DNA from: Alteripontixanthobacter muriae
GTDB taxonomy: Bacteria > Pseudomonadota > Alphaproteobacteria > Sphingomonadales > Sphingomonadaceae
Length of the DNA: 64,000 bases
Direction of reading: 5' to 3'
Assembly (NCBI RefSeq): GCF_013336795.1
Contig: NZ_JAAFZT010000005.1
Location: 62,001 to 126,000 of the forward strand
Both the position numbers and the translations under genes were made by a program. The notes under the pieces were generated by a model. That model made no database searches. It was not told the origin of the DNA and worked only from the letters and a program-made list of their open reading frames with translations. Below, one piece after another: positions 1 through 9,897 of the stretch (positions within the stretch are counted from its first letter, which is position 1; every line of letters begins with the position of its first letter).

Positions 1-7
1 TTACAAC

Positions 8-1108
8 ATGGGTTTCCGTTGCGGAATCGTCGGCCTGCCCAACGTCGGCAAATCGACCCTGTTCAACGCCCTGACCGAAACGCAGGCGGCGCAGGCGGCG
101 AATTACCCCTTCTGCACCATCGAGCCGAATGTCGGGCAGGTCGCGGTGCCCGATGCCAGGCTGGACGACATCGCCCGCATCGCGAAATCGGCCAAGATCG
201 TGCCCACGCAATTGGCATTCGTTGACATCGCAGGCCTGGTCAAGGGCGCGTCGAAGGGCGAGGGACTGGGCAACCAGTTCCTCGGCAACATCCGGGAGGT
301 CGATGCGATCGTCCATGTGTTGCGCTGCTTCGAGGACGACGACATTCAGCACGTCGCCAACAAGGTGGACCCCATCGCGGATGCGGAGGTGGTTGAAACC
401 GAACTGATGCTGGCCGATCTCGAAAGCCTAGAAAAGCGCGTCCCCGCAGCCCAGAAAAAGGCTGCATCGGGCGACAAGGAAGCCAAGGTCATGGCCTCGG
501 TTCTTGGTCAGGCGCTCGATCTGCTGCGAGACGGGCAGCCGGCACGGCTCACGGAACCTGCCGATACCGAAGAAGAGCGTGTCTTCGCTCAGGCCCAGCT
601 TCTGACAGCCAAGCCCGTTCTCTATGTCTGCAACGTGGCAGAGGAAGACGCGGCGGAAGGCAACCCCTTGTCCGCCCAAGTGTTCGAAAAGGCGAAGCGC
701 GAAGGTGCGCAAGCGGTCGTGGTATCAGCGGCAATCGAAGCCGAGCTCGTCGGGATGGACGAGGCAGAGCGGACCGAGTTTCTGGCCGAAATGGGACTTT
801 CGGAAACCGGTCTGGCGAGGGTAATCCGCGCAGGTTATCAACTGCTCGGGCTGCAGACGTTCTTCACGGCAGGTCCGAAGGAAGCCCGCGCCTGGACTTT
901 CCCCACAGGCGCGCGGGCGCCGCAGGCCGCAGGCGAAATTCACAGCGATTTCGAACGTGGCTTCATTCGGGCGGAAACCATCGCGTTTGATGATTTCGTC
1001 AACCTGGGCGGTGAAAGCGCCGCACGGGAAGCGGGCAAGCTGAGGCAGGAAGGCAAGGAATATCTTGTGCAGGACGGGGACGTGCTGCTTTTCAAGTTCA
1101 ATGTATAG
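8..1108 (+). CDS. ychF: YchF/OLA1-family P-loop ATPase/GTPase
   Basis: The 366-residue product matches the usual YchF length of about 363. The P-loop GLPNVGKST is near residues 9-17 and the switch II motif DIAGLVKGA near 73. The G4 position reads NVAEED near residue 209 instead of NKxD, which is the feature that lets this Obg-related family bind ATP. The C-terminal third (FTAGPKEARAW onward) is the TGS domain. Known family role: ribosome-associated, cytosolic, linked to oxidative-stress and translation control. The ATG lies seven bases from the window edge, so upstream context and ribosome binding site are not fully visible. It stands alone in front of a DUF1206 gene 88 bases downstream. Confidence 0.97.
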   Translation: MGFRCGIVGLPNVGKSTLFNALTETQAAQAANYPFCTIEPNVGQVAVPDARLDDIARIAKSAKIVPTQLAFVDIAGLVKGASKGEGLGNQFLGNIREVDAIVHVLRCFEDDDIQHVANKVDPIADAEVVETELMLADLESLEKRVPAAQKKAASGDKEAKVMASVLGQALDLLRDGQPARLTEPADTEEERVFAQAQLLTAKPVLYVCNVAEEDAAEGNPLSAQVFEKAKREGAQAVVVSAAIEAELVGMDEAERTEFLAEMGLSETGLARVIRAGYQLLGLQTFFTAGPKEARAWTFPTGARAPQAAGEIHSDFERGFIRAETIAFDDFVNLGGESAAREAGKLRQEGKEYLVQDGDVLLFKFNV

Positions 1109-1196
1109 GCTAAGGTGCTGGGCAACCGGTAAACGAGTTGCCTGACCGCTCAGTGGTCGTAACTTGCACGCCTAGGTATACAGGGGAGACGGGCAG

Positions 1197-2003
1197 ATGG
1201 TCGACAAGTCGGAAAAATTCAATTGGCTCGTTCGGATTGGCTATTTCAGCCGAGCGATATTCTATACCGTTCTGGGGCTGATCGCGCTAACCAGCGCGGG
1301 CAAGATCGGCGAAGGCACGAATGGTGTGTTTCGGGCGATCGACGAATTTCCTGCAGGGACGGTCATCCTGTGGATTCTTGTGATCGGCCTCACAGCCTAC
1401 GCCCTCTTCCGGTTTGCCTCGCTCTTCTTCGACATCGAAAACAACGGGTCGGACAAGAAGGGTTGGGCCAAGCGCGTCGGCCATGGTGGCAGCGGCATCG
1501 GCCACCTTGCGCTTGCCTACAGTGCGTATCAATTCGCAACCACTGCCGGAACACCGTCCGGATCGGGTGACGGTGCACAGGAGGCAGCTTCGGGCGTACT
1601 GTCGGTTTCGCTCGGCGGCATCGTCCTGGGTCTGCTCGGCATCGCGTTTCTCGTAACCGCGATCTTCCAGTTCAAGAAAGCATATACGGGCGAATTCATG
1701 CACCGGATCAGCAGCAGGGCTCCCGACGCAACACGCGTGCTCGGCGGCGCGGGCTTTGCCGCGCGCGGCGTCGTCTATCTCGTGATCGGCTGGTCCCTGT
1801 TCCAGGCCGGTTTCATGTCGCAGGGTTCCGACGAGGTGAAGACCATCGGCGATGCGGTCGCTTCGCTGGCGGGAACCGGGTTCATTTTCACATTGGTGGC
1901 AATCGGATTGTTGCTGTTCGGTATCTTCAGCCTGGTGCTGGCGCGATATCGCATCATCCCGGACATGAGCAGCGGCGGTAAGATCCCCAGCTTCCGCGCT
2001 TGA
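1197..2003 (+). CDS. DUF1206 multi-pass membrane protein
   Basis: The 268-residue protein has about six hydrophobic segments arranged as three similar two-helix units. Each unit begins with a stretch like VRIGYFSRAIFYTVLGLIAL or GFAARGVVYLVIGWSLF, which is the repeated layout of DUF1206 proteins. It is predicted to sit in the inner membrane. No catalytic motif is visible and the family function is unknown. The start ATG is preceded by AGGGGAGACGGGCAG, a plausible ribosome binding site. A strong intrinsic terminator lies directly after the stop codon, so the gene is probably the last in its transcript. Confidence 0.88.
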   Translation: MVDKSEKFNWLVRIGYFSRAIFYTVLGLIALTSAGKIGEGTNGVFRAIDEFPAGTVILWILVIGLTAYALFRFASLFFDIENNGSDKKGWAKRVGHGGSGIGHLALAYSAYQFATTAGTPSGSGDGAQEAASGVLSVSLGGIVLGLLGIAFLVTAIFQFKKAYTGEFMHRISSRAPDATRVLGGAGFAARGVVYLVIGWSLFQAGFMSQGSDEVKTIGDAVASLAGTGFIFTLVAIGLLLFGIFSLVLARYRIIPDMSSGGKIPSFRA

Positions 2004-2008
2004 CAAGG

Positions 2009-2036
2009 GGAGGAGGCACCGCGCCTCCTCCTTTTT
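2009..2036 (+). terminator. Rho-independent terminator after the DUF1206 gene
   Basis: A perfect 9-bp stem, GGAGGAGGC (2009-2017) pairing with GCCTCCTCC (2023-2031), closes a 5-base loop and is followed by five T residues. It starts six bases after the DUF1206 stop codon. Confidence 0.9.
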
Positions 2037-2077
2037 GACCCGCCTGAAGATAATTCGCCTGAAAAAGGTTGCGAGCC

Positions 2078-2536
2078 ATGATCTATTTCGAAGATTTGCA
2101 GGTCGGCCAAACCCAGAGCTTCGGCCGGTACGAGGTTACGCGGGACGAGGTGACCGATTTCGCCTCGCAATACGATCCGCAGCCCTTTCACCTTGATGAC
2201 GAGGCAGCGGCACAGACCCATTTCGGCAGGCTTTCTGCCAGTGGATGGCACACTTGCGCCATAACCATGCGGATGCTGGTCGACAATATGTCAGACGTTC
2301 GGCAGGCTGGCCTCGGCTCACCGGGCATCGATAATCTGCGATGGATCAAGCCAGTGTATCCCTGTGATGTTCTGCGGGTCGAAACGGAATTGCTGGAGAA
2401 ACGGCGCAGCAAGTCGAAGCCCGATCTCGGCCTGTTCAAGTCACGCAGTCGCACCATCAATCAGGACGGCGAGATCGTGATGGAGATGATCAGCAACGGC
2501 CTCATCCGCGTCCGCGATCCGGAGGCTGCGGGCTAG
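2078..2536 (+). CDS. MaoC-like hot-dog dehydratase
   Basis: The 152-residue protein is a single hot-dog domain of the MaoC/(R)-specific enoyl-CoA hydratase type. The signature region YDPQPFHLD near residue 30, followed by FGRLSASGWHTCAI, matches the family's catalytic Asp/His segment (D-x-N-P-x-H like) and the following helix. The expected reaction is hydration of a trans-2-enoyl-CoA, or an analogous step in acyl-CoA metabolism. The exact substrate cannot be read from the sequence. An in-frame TTG exists at 2069, but AAAAAGG about 9 bases before the ATG at 2078 favours the ATG. The gene is monocistronic and converges with the next one on the minus strand. Confidence 0.88.
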   Translation: MIYFEDLQVGQTQSFGRYEVTRDEVTDFASQYDPQPFHLDDEAAAQTHFGRLSASGWHTCAITMRMLVDNMSDVRQAGLGSPGIDNLRWIKPVYPCDVLRVETELLEKRRSKSKPDLGLFKSRSRTINQDGEIVMEMISNGLIRVRDPEAAG

Positions 2537-2552
2537 CACCGGCCTCATCGCG

Positions 2553-3098
2553 TCACGATCCACACTCGGCGGTGCCATTGGCCTCATAGATCGTGCGGTC
2601 GTTTTCATCTCTCACGTTAAGCAATGCGCCGTCGAATCGCACTGTCTCGATCTCACCCGGAATTCCGGCGGAATTGTCGAATACCAGTTGGAGGGACCGC
2701 GCCTTGCCGACGTATTTCGACCAGCTATCCAGCGGAAGCTGCGCGCTGCCCTTGTCGGCTGCGAACTGCACGGTCTGATCGTTCAGCCGCATATAGGCCA
2801 GATCGGGGCCCGTCACCAGAACCGGCCCTTCCGCACTGCCCGCCGGCGTGAAGGAGCACCCTGCTCCGGTGAATCCCTCCCGCGAGGCCATCTCATAACT
2901 GATCGGCTGCGGCGCAAGTTCTTCTGCAGGCACGATCTGCGCAGCTTCCACCGCCGCAATCTTTGCATCGCTGATCGCCTCGCGCTCCGCCGCTGTCGGT
3001 TCATCCGCGCAGGAGGCCAAGGCAGAGGCGAGCAGACAGAGAGAGGATCGATGCAAGAAGAGTATCCATTCAGATTTCGGGTCACCGAATGGCGCCAT
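2553..3098 (-). CDS. Putative lipoprotein of unknown function
   Basis: This roughly 181-residue product has a hydrophobic N-terminus ending in a lipobox-like LASC (Cys near residue 30), so it is probably an exported lipoprotein. An alternative start lies at 3113, five codons upstream. The mature part is acidic and contains no motif that I recognise. It carries two further Cys residues, in GAGCSF and near the C-terminus (AECGS), which could form a disulfide in the periplasm. It lies just downstream of mutL on the same strand but is separated by about 70 bases, and nothing links it functionally to repair. Confidence 0.7.
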   Translation of the reverse strand: MAPFGDPKSEWILFLHRSSLCLLASALASCADEPTAAEREAISDAKIAAVEAAQIVPAEELAPQPISYEMASREGFTGAGCSFTPAGSAEGPVLVTGPDLAYMRLNDQTVQFAADKGSAQLPLDSWSKYVGKARSLQLVFDNSAGIPGEIETVRFDGALLNVRDENDRTIYEANGTAECGS

Positions 3099-3169
3099 TG
3101 TTACAGAACGCATTCGCGACCTAATTCGTTTCAGGCTTCAAGAATTCAGAAGCGTCTATTTGCATTCAA

Positions 3170-5038
3170 TCAATGACGTCCAAACAGCTTTTCCACGTCA
3201 GCCATCGATAGTTTGACCCAGGTGGGCCGGCCATGATTGCACTGACCGGAACGAGGCGTGCGTTCCATTTCGCGCAGCAGCGCATTCATTTCCTCGGTTC
3301 TCAATACGCGCCCTGCCCTGACCGACCCGTGGCAAGCCATGGTGGCAAGCACAAGGTCCAGCTTCTCTCCGAGCAGCAATGCCTCGCCATGTTTCGCCAG
3401 ATCGTCGTCGATATCGCTCAACAATTTCGCAGGATCCGATCCGCCAAGTGCATGAGGCACGCTGCGCACCAGCATGGCGGACGGACCGAACCTTTCGATG
3501 GCTAGTCCCATCTCCGCCAATTTGCCGGCGGCGTCTTCCAGCCTGTCGCAGGCCGGTTCGTCCATTTCAACGACCTCGGGCATCAGCAGCGCCTGAGCAC
3601 GCGAGACCGAAGCCCCCGAACCTGCTGCACGCAGCCGCTCGAGCACCAGGCGTTCATGCGCCGCATGCTGGTCGACAAGGACGAGGCCATCCGCAGCTTC
3701 GGCAACGATGTAAGTATTGGCGACCTGCCCGCGCGCGATACCGAGAGGAAAGTCACCCGCAACTTCCTGCGCGGGACCTGCTTCGGCCACGCGGCCCTGC
3801 AAGGGGGCTGCCATTTCGGTGCCCTCGCCCTGCCACGCAGGCGCGGCTTCGCCGACCCTGTTCCGCCCGGCACCCGCTTCGCCAGCAAACAGCGACCTTT
3901 CCCCAGCGTATGGCCCGGTCGGTTCTTCGCCGCCCGCTTTCCCGGCGCCCCATTCACCATTTACCGGTTCTGATTGCCAGCGGCCCATCGCCCCCGCATC
4001 GGGTGATTGCGCGCTTCGCCGGTCTCCCGTCGAAAGAGCGGATCTCAATCCGGAGACGATAAAACCGCGCACCGCCTGCGCATCGCGAAAACGCACTTCC
4101 GTCTTGGCCGGGTGCACGTTTACGTCCACCTCTTCCGGCGGCAAGTCCAGGAACAGCGCCAGGACTGCATGGCGGTCGCGGGCCAGCATATCGGAATAGG
4201 CCCCGCGAACTGCGCCGGTCAGCAGTCGGTCCTTTACCGGCCGGCCGTTCACGAACAGATATTGCTGGTCGGCGATCCCGCGGTTGAATGTCGGCAGCCC
4301 GGCAATACCGGTCAGGCGCATCACGCCTGCTTCACTGGCGCGCTCGAGCGAGATGGAGACGCCGTTGTCCTTCAACTCGCGCGCGATGATGGCGGACACG
4401 CGGTGTTCGAGGCTCTCACCCTCCCCTACTGCCAGGGTTCTGCGGCCGCCATGATCGAGAGTGAACGCGATGTCGGGCCGGGCCATGGCAAGACGCCGCA
4501 CGACATCGAGCACAGCCGCATATTCGCTTCGGGCGGTGCGCAGGAACTTGCGCCGCGCGGGCACCTTGGCGAACAGGTTTTCCACCCTCACCCTGGTTCC
4601 CGGTGGCAATGCGGCAGGCTCGTCGGCAACGGTGCTGCCGTGATCGACGACCTTGCGCCAGCCAGAATCTGCACCACGCGGGCGGCTTTCCAGAGTAAGC
4701 CTGGAGACGCTGGCAATGGAGGGAAGCGCTTCGCCCCTGAAGCCGAGCGTGATTACCTGCTCCAGCGCACCATGCTCACCGATGAGGCTTTCCGGCAATT
4801 TCGAAGTCGCATGACGTTGCAGCGCCATTCCGATCTCGTCACGATCCATGCCGCAGCCATCGTCCGTAACTTCGAAGCGGGTCAATCCGCCGTCCACCAG
4901 GCTCACCGCGATGCGCGTCGCGCCGGCGTCGATCGCATTCTCGACAACTTCCTTCAGCGCCGAAGCCGGGCGCTCCACCACCTCGCCCGCAGCTATGCGG
5001 TTGACGAGATCCTCTGGAAGTCGGCGAATTTGCGGCAT
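3170..5038 (-). CDS. mutL: DNA mismatch repair protein MutL
   Basis: The 622-residue protein has the GHKL ATPase at its N-terminus: NRIAAGEVV, ENAIDAGA (motif I), DDGCGM (motif II) and TLGFRGEAL (motif III). The C-terminal domain contains DQHAAHERLVLE beginning near residue 456. This fits the DQHA(x)2E(x)4E metal-binding motif of nicking MutL proteins exactly. It is followed by ACHGSVRAG and CNHGRP, the other endonuclease-domain elements. The protein should therefore nick the nascent strand itself, as in bacteria without MutH. A low-complexity linker of about 100 residues separates the two domains. It is transcribed away from mreB. Confidence 0.97.
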   Translation of the reverse strand: MPQIRRLPEDLVNRIAAGEVVERPASALKEVVENAIDAGATRIAVSLVDGGLTRFEVTDDGCGMDRDEIGMALQRHATSKLPESLIGEHGALEQVITLGFRGEALPSIASVSRLTLESRPRGADSGWRKVVDHGSTVADEPAALPPGTRVRVENLFAKVPARRKFLRTARSEYAAVLDVVRRLAMARPDIAFTLDHGGRRTLAVGEGESLEHRVSAIIARELKDNGVSISLERASEAGVMRLTGIAGLPTFNRGIADQQYLFVNGRPVKDRLLTGAVRGAYSDMLARDRHAVLALFLDLPPEEVDVNVHPAKTEVRFRDAQAVRGFIVSGLRSALSTGDRRSAQSPDAGAMGRWQSEPVNGEWGAGKAGGEEPTGPYAGERSLFAGEAGAGRNRVGEAAPAWQGEGTEMAAPLQGRVAEAGPAQEVAGDFPLGIARGQVANTYIVAEAADGLVLVDQHAAHERLVLERLRAAGSGASVSRAQALLMPEVVEMDEPACDRLEDAAGKLAEMGLAIERFGPSAMLVRSVPHALGGSDPAKLLSDIDDDLAKHGEALLLGEKLDLVLATMACHGSVRAGRVLRTEEMNALLREMERTPRSGQCNHGRPTWVKLSMADVEKLFGRH

Positions 5039-5141
5039 GATGCGGCTTGTAGCGACGAGCCGCCAGCAATTCGAGACGGACAGTGAAATTATCCTCCGCA
5101 GTCCGTAATAATTTTTAGCTTTTTGGGGGATGATTGGCTAA

Positions 5142-6272
<1,131 letters not shown>

Positions 6273-6284
6273 AGGGGAAATCGG

Positions 6285-7250
6285 ATGGCGCCGCCTTCCT
6301 CACGGCGCTCGGGGCATTCGCGCAGGGCGCAATTCAGTCAGTTTACCGGCTACGTCGTCGCCGGCATCGGTGCCGTGGTCGGTGCCGTGCTGCTGGGCCT
6401 GTCGCTGTGGCAGCCGACCCTGTTCGGCAGTCTTCGCGGGGCCGCGAGCGACGTGGCGGCGCCGGCGGCTGAAGTGAACGGCGCGGCCCGTGCGGAATCG
6501 CTCGGCTTCATCGAAAGCGTGCAAGGTTATCTGCGCGCCGGAAGGCAGAATGCCGCCCTGAAGGAAGAGATGGAACTGGCCCGCATCCGGCTTTCGGAAG
6601 CGGCGGCGGTGAAACAGGAAAACCGCCGATTGAAGGGCCTGCTTCGGTTGCAGGAGGACGAAGTCCGGCCTGTCGCCGTGGCACGCCTCGTCGCCTCCAC
6701 CGCTGCGAGCACGAGACGCTTCGCCTATCTGGCGGCAGGTTCCAATGACGGCGTGACGGTCGGCATGCCCGTAAGATCGCCGCGCGGCGTCGTCGGGCGC
6801 GTGCTGGAAGTGGCGCGCAATTCCTCTCGCGTGCTGCTGCTGACGGATAGCGAGAGCGTCCTGCCCGTGCGCCGCGCGCAGGACGAGACCGTAGCCTTTG
6901 CTGAAGGGCGCGGAGATGGACGCCTGCGCATCCGCCTGATCAATCTCGGCATCAATCCCCTGAAAATCGGCGATGTCTTCGTCACCAGCGGAGCCGGTGG
7001 ATATTACCGCCCCGGCATCGCGGTCGCGGTGTTGAGCGAGAAAACCGAAGATGGCGGGATCGCACGCATCATCAGCGACCCTGCGGCGACGGATTTCGTA
7101 TCCGTGGAGCCGATCTGGCAACCGGCTGCCTTGATCGGGGCGCGAACAGCACCCGACGAAGCGCTTAGCGAGAACGAAGAACTCATGCAGGACGCGGAAA
7201 CTCCGATTGAAGGAGCGACAGCGGAGAACGCTGCAGCAGAACCGGAATGA
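6285..7250 (+). CDS. mreC: Rod-shape-determining protein MreC
   Basis: The 321-residue protein has one N-terminal transmembrane helix (about residues 20-45), a coiled coil around residues 85-125 (KEEMELARIRLSEA and following), then the beta-barrel MreC domain with VGMPVRSPRGVVGRV and TSGAGGYYRPGIAVA. The acidic, alanine-rich tail of about 35 residues is probably disordered. MreC is a periplasmic scaffold that activates PBP2/RodA. GGGGAAATCGG before the ATG is a good ribosome binding site. The stop codon overlaps the mreD start as ATGA, which implies translational coupling. Confidence 0.96.
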   Translation: MAPPSSRRSGHSRRAQFSQFTGYVVAGIGAVVGAVLLGLSLWQPTLFGSLRGAASDVAAPAAEVNGAARAESLGFIESVQGYLRAGRQNAALKEEMELARIRLSEAAAVKQENRRLKGLLRLQEDEVRPVAVARLVASTAASTRRFAYLAAGSNDGVTVGMPVRSPRGVVGRVLEVARNSSRVLLLTDSESVLPVRRAQDETVAFAEGRGDGRLRIRLINLGINPLKIGDVFVTSGAGGYYRPGIAVAVLSEKTEDGGIARIISDPAATDFVSVEPIWQPAALIGARTAPDEALSENEELMQDAETPIEGATAENAAAEPE

Positions 7251-7804
7251 TCGCGCGGCTCAACCCTCGTTCCCGGCGGGATGCGTATGGAAGCCGCATC
7301 AATCGCGACCATTCGCCGCTGCTTGCCTATTCGGTGCCGTGGTTGACCATCCTGATCGGATCGCTCCTCCCCCTCATCCCCATGGCCTCTGCCATTCCGC
7401 TCATCCCGCCCATGGGGTTTCTGTTTCTTATCGCCTGGCGTCTCGTCCGGCCCGGCCTGTTGCCGATGTGGGCGGGCTTCCCGCTTGGCCTCTTCGACGA
7501 TCTGTTCAGCGGACAGCCTTTTGGCAGCGCGGTATTCCTCTGGTCTGTGACCATGCTGGTCGTGGAGGGCATCGAGACGCGCTTTCCCTGGCGCAGCTTC
7601 TATCAGGACTGGCTCGTCGCCACGCTGCTGGTCGGCGCCTATCTGGTGTTTGCAGCCGTTTTCAGCGGGGCGGACATTGAGCTATCCGTCGCGATCGTCC
7701 TCATCCCCCAATATGTGCTATCGATCCTCGTCTTCCCGCTGGTCGCCCGCCTGGTCGCCAGACTGGATAGGTTCAGACTGCTGCGCGTACGGTCGGTGCG
7801 ATGA
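7247..7804 (+). CDS. mreD: Rod-shape-determining protein MreD
   Basis: The 185-residue protein has about five hydrophobic segments and the family pattern PPMGFLFLIAWRL followed by GFPLGLFDDLFSGQPFG (compare GLLxDLLxGxPLG in MreD). It is an inner-membrane part of the elongasome. Both ends overlap neighbours by the ATGA arrangement, with mreC upstream and mrdA downstream. Identification relies on both the motif and the operon position, because MreD sequences diverge strongly. Confidence 0.93.
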   Translation: MIARLNPRSRRDAYGSRINRDHSPLLAYSVPWLTILIGSLLPLIPMASAIPLIPPMGFLFLIAWRLVRPGLLPMWAGFPLGLFDDLFSGQPFGSAVFLWSVTMLVVEGIETRFPWRSFYQDWLVATLLVGAYLVFAAVFSGADIELSVAIVLIPQYVLSILVFPLVARLVARLDRFRLLRVRSVR

Positions 7805-9897
7805 TTTTCGGAAAGCGCGGCAGGGAAGTAATTTCCTCATCAATATTGCAGAATCGGTTCGACCGGCGGACTTTCGCCCTGGGCGCCGTCCAGAGCGGGT
7901 TTGCGTTGCTGCTCGCAGGGCGGATGGGCTATATCGCCATTGCGGAAAACGAGAAGTACGAACTCGAGGCGGAGAGCAACCGCGTCAATCTCAGCCTGAT
8001 CCCGCCGCGCCGTGGCTGGATACTCGACCGGAACAATGCACCTCTGGCATCCAACAGGGCCGATTTTCGCGTTGATGTCATACCCGAGCGCATGGCTGAC
8101 CCCGAAGGTACGATAGACCAGTTGGCCGAACTCCTCGCCCTCGATCCGGCGCGGGTGGCGGATGTAAAGTCGAAGGTTGCCACAGCGCGGAATTACCAGC
8201 CGGTGGAGGTTGCAAGCGGCCTGGATTACGACCAGTTCGCCGCCGTCAGCGTGCGCCTGCCGGACTTTCCGGGCGTGGTTCCGCAGCGCGGTTTCTCCCG
8301 TTATTATCCCACCGGCCCCGCGGTTGGTCATCTGATCGGCTATGTCGGTCCAGCTTCGGCCGAGGAGTATGAGGAAGAAAACAATCCAATCCTGATTACC
8401 CCGGGGTACAAGATCGGCAAGGACGGGCTCGAGAAGCAATTCGAACAGCGCTTGCGCGGGGTTCCGGGCGCTCGGCGAGTTGAGGTTACCGCGGCGGGAC
8501 GCATCGTTCGCGATCTCGCCACGCGCGAGGATGTGCAGGGCAATCCGGTTCGCACGACCATCGATGGGCCGCTGCAGGACTACGCAGCGCGGCGTCTGGG
8601 GCTGGAATCTGGTTCCGTGGTGGTGATGGACTGCAAGACGGGCGATCTGCTCTGCATGTCCTCCATGCCCAGCTTCGATCCCAACAGCTTTTCCGATGGC
8701 ATTGGCAGCGTGGAATATTCCATGCTGCGCGAGGATGAGCGCGTTCCCCTTCGCAACAAGGTGCTGAAAGGCCTTTACCCGCCGGGTTCGACGGTGAAGC
8801 CGATGGTTTCGATGGCGTTCCTGGAAGCAGGGCTCGATCCTGCCGCAAGCGTATATTGCGGCGGCGGCCTCAGGGTCGGGAACCGGGTCTTCCGCTGCTG
8901 GAAACGCGGCGGTCATGGCACTGTCGATATGGCCAAGGGCATCTACCAGAGCTGCGACGTCTACTTCTATCACTTTGCGCAGCAGCTCGGCATGGATGTG
9001 ATCGCGCCGATGGCGAAGCGCTGCGGAATGGGTCAGGAATTCCCGCTGCCAGTTACCAGCCAGTTCTACGGGACCGTGCCCGACCCGGCGTGGAAGATGC
9101 GCAAGTATGAGAGGGAATGGCAGCCCTTCGATACGGTGAATGCGACGATCGGCCAAGGGTACATGCTGGCCAGCCCGCTGCAGCTTGCCGTCATGGCGTC
9201 GCGCCTTGCGACAGGCAGCAAGCTGATGCCGCGCCTCATCATCAATCCGAACGATCCGACGCCGGCTTCGATGAACTTCAGTCCCGAGAACGTACGGATT
9301 ATTCAGAACGCGATGTCCGACGTGGTAAATGGGCCGGGCACCGCCGGGCGCGCGCGCATCCCGATCGAAGGGGTGAACATGGCCGGCAAGACCGGCACCG
9401 CGCAGGTCGTCAGCCTAAGCCGAAGCGACGGCAAGACGGGTGACTGGAAATATCGCGACCACGGGCTGTTCATCTTCTTCGCGCCCTTCGACAACCCGCG
9501 CTACGCAGGCGCGGTCGTTATCGAACATGGCGGGGGTTCTGGTGCCGCCTATCCGATCGCCCGTGACGTGGTCACATTCATGTTCGACCCTCAGAAGGGG
9601 CTGGATGCACTTACTGCGCTTGAAAAGGAGTGGGGCGGCACGGCGCAGCAGCGGCTCAATTCCAAATATTCGGCCTATGCTGCGGCTGCAGGCGAAAGCG
9701 TCGAACCCGTGCCGCGCCGCGAGGCCGACATATTCGCCCGTGTCGATGCAGAGGCACGCGCGGCTGCCGAGCGGCCTGCCGCACTGGCGAACAGGCCCGC
9801 GACTCCCCGGCCCGAACCGGTGGACGAGGAGGGCTCTGCCGGACCGCCGCCGGGCACGGTCGTCACACCTGCAGCACCCACGACATGGGTTCGGTAA
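7801..9897 (+). CDS. mrdA: Penicillin-binding protein 2 (elongation transpeptidase)
   Basis: The 698-residue class B penicillin-binding protein has an N-terminal membrane anchor (about residues 25-45) and the dimerisation region with PPRRGWILDRN. The transpeptidase domain carries the serine motif PPGSTVKPM (Ser near residue 330), SxN-type motif YQSCD and the KTGTAQV motif near residue 530. It cross-links peptidoglycan during lateral wall growth. A Pro/Ala-rich tail of about 70 residues follows the domain and looks disordered; it makes the protein longer than the E. coli protein (633 residues). It overlaps mreD by 4 bases and rodA by 13 bases. Confidence 0.97.
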   Translation: MIFGKRGREVISSSILQNRFDRRTFALGAVQSGFALLLAGRMGYIAIAENEKYELEAESNRVNLSLIPPRRGWILDRNNAPLASNRADFRVDVIPERMADPEGTIDQLAELLALDPARVADVKSKVATARNYQPVEVASGLDYDQFAAVSVRLPDFPGVVPQRGFSRYYPTGPAVGHLIGYVGPASAEEYEEENNPILITPGYKIGKDGLEKQFEQRLRGVPGARRVEVTAAGRIVRDLATREDVQGNPVRTTIDGPLQDYAARRLGLESGSVVVMDCKTGDLLCMSSMPSFDPNSFSDGIGSVEYSMLREDERVPLRNKVLKGLYPPGSTVKPMVSMAFLEAGLDPAASVYCGGGLRVGNRVFRCWKRGGHGTVDMAKGIYQSCDVYFYHFAQQLGMDVIAPMAKRCGMGQEFPLPVTSQFYGTVPDPAWKMRKYEREWQPFDTVNATIGQGYMLASPLQLAVMASRLATGSKLMPRLIINPNDPTPASMNFSPENVRIIQNAMSDVVNGPGTAGRARIPIEGVNMAGKTGTAQVVSLSRSDGKTGDWKYRDHGLFIFFAPFDNPRYAGAVVIEHGGGSGAAYPIARDVVTFMFDPQKGLDALTALEKEWGGTAQQRLNSKYSAYAAAAGESVEPVPRREADIFARVDAEARAAAERPAALANRPATPRPEPVDEEGSAGPPPGTVVTPAAPTTWVR

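Noticed and set aside
9630-9884. Extension of rodA to an earlier start
   Set aside because: It lies fully in mrdA in another frame and would add 85 residues absent from SEDS proteins.
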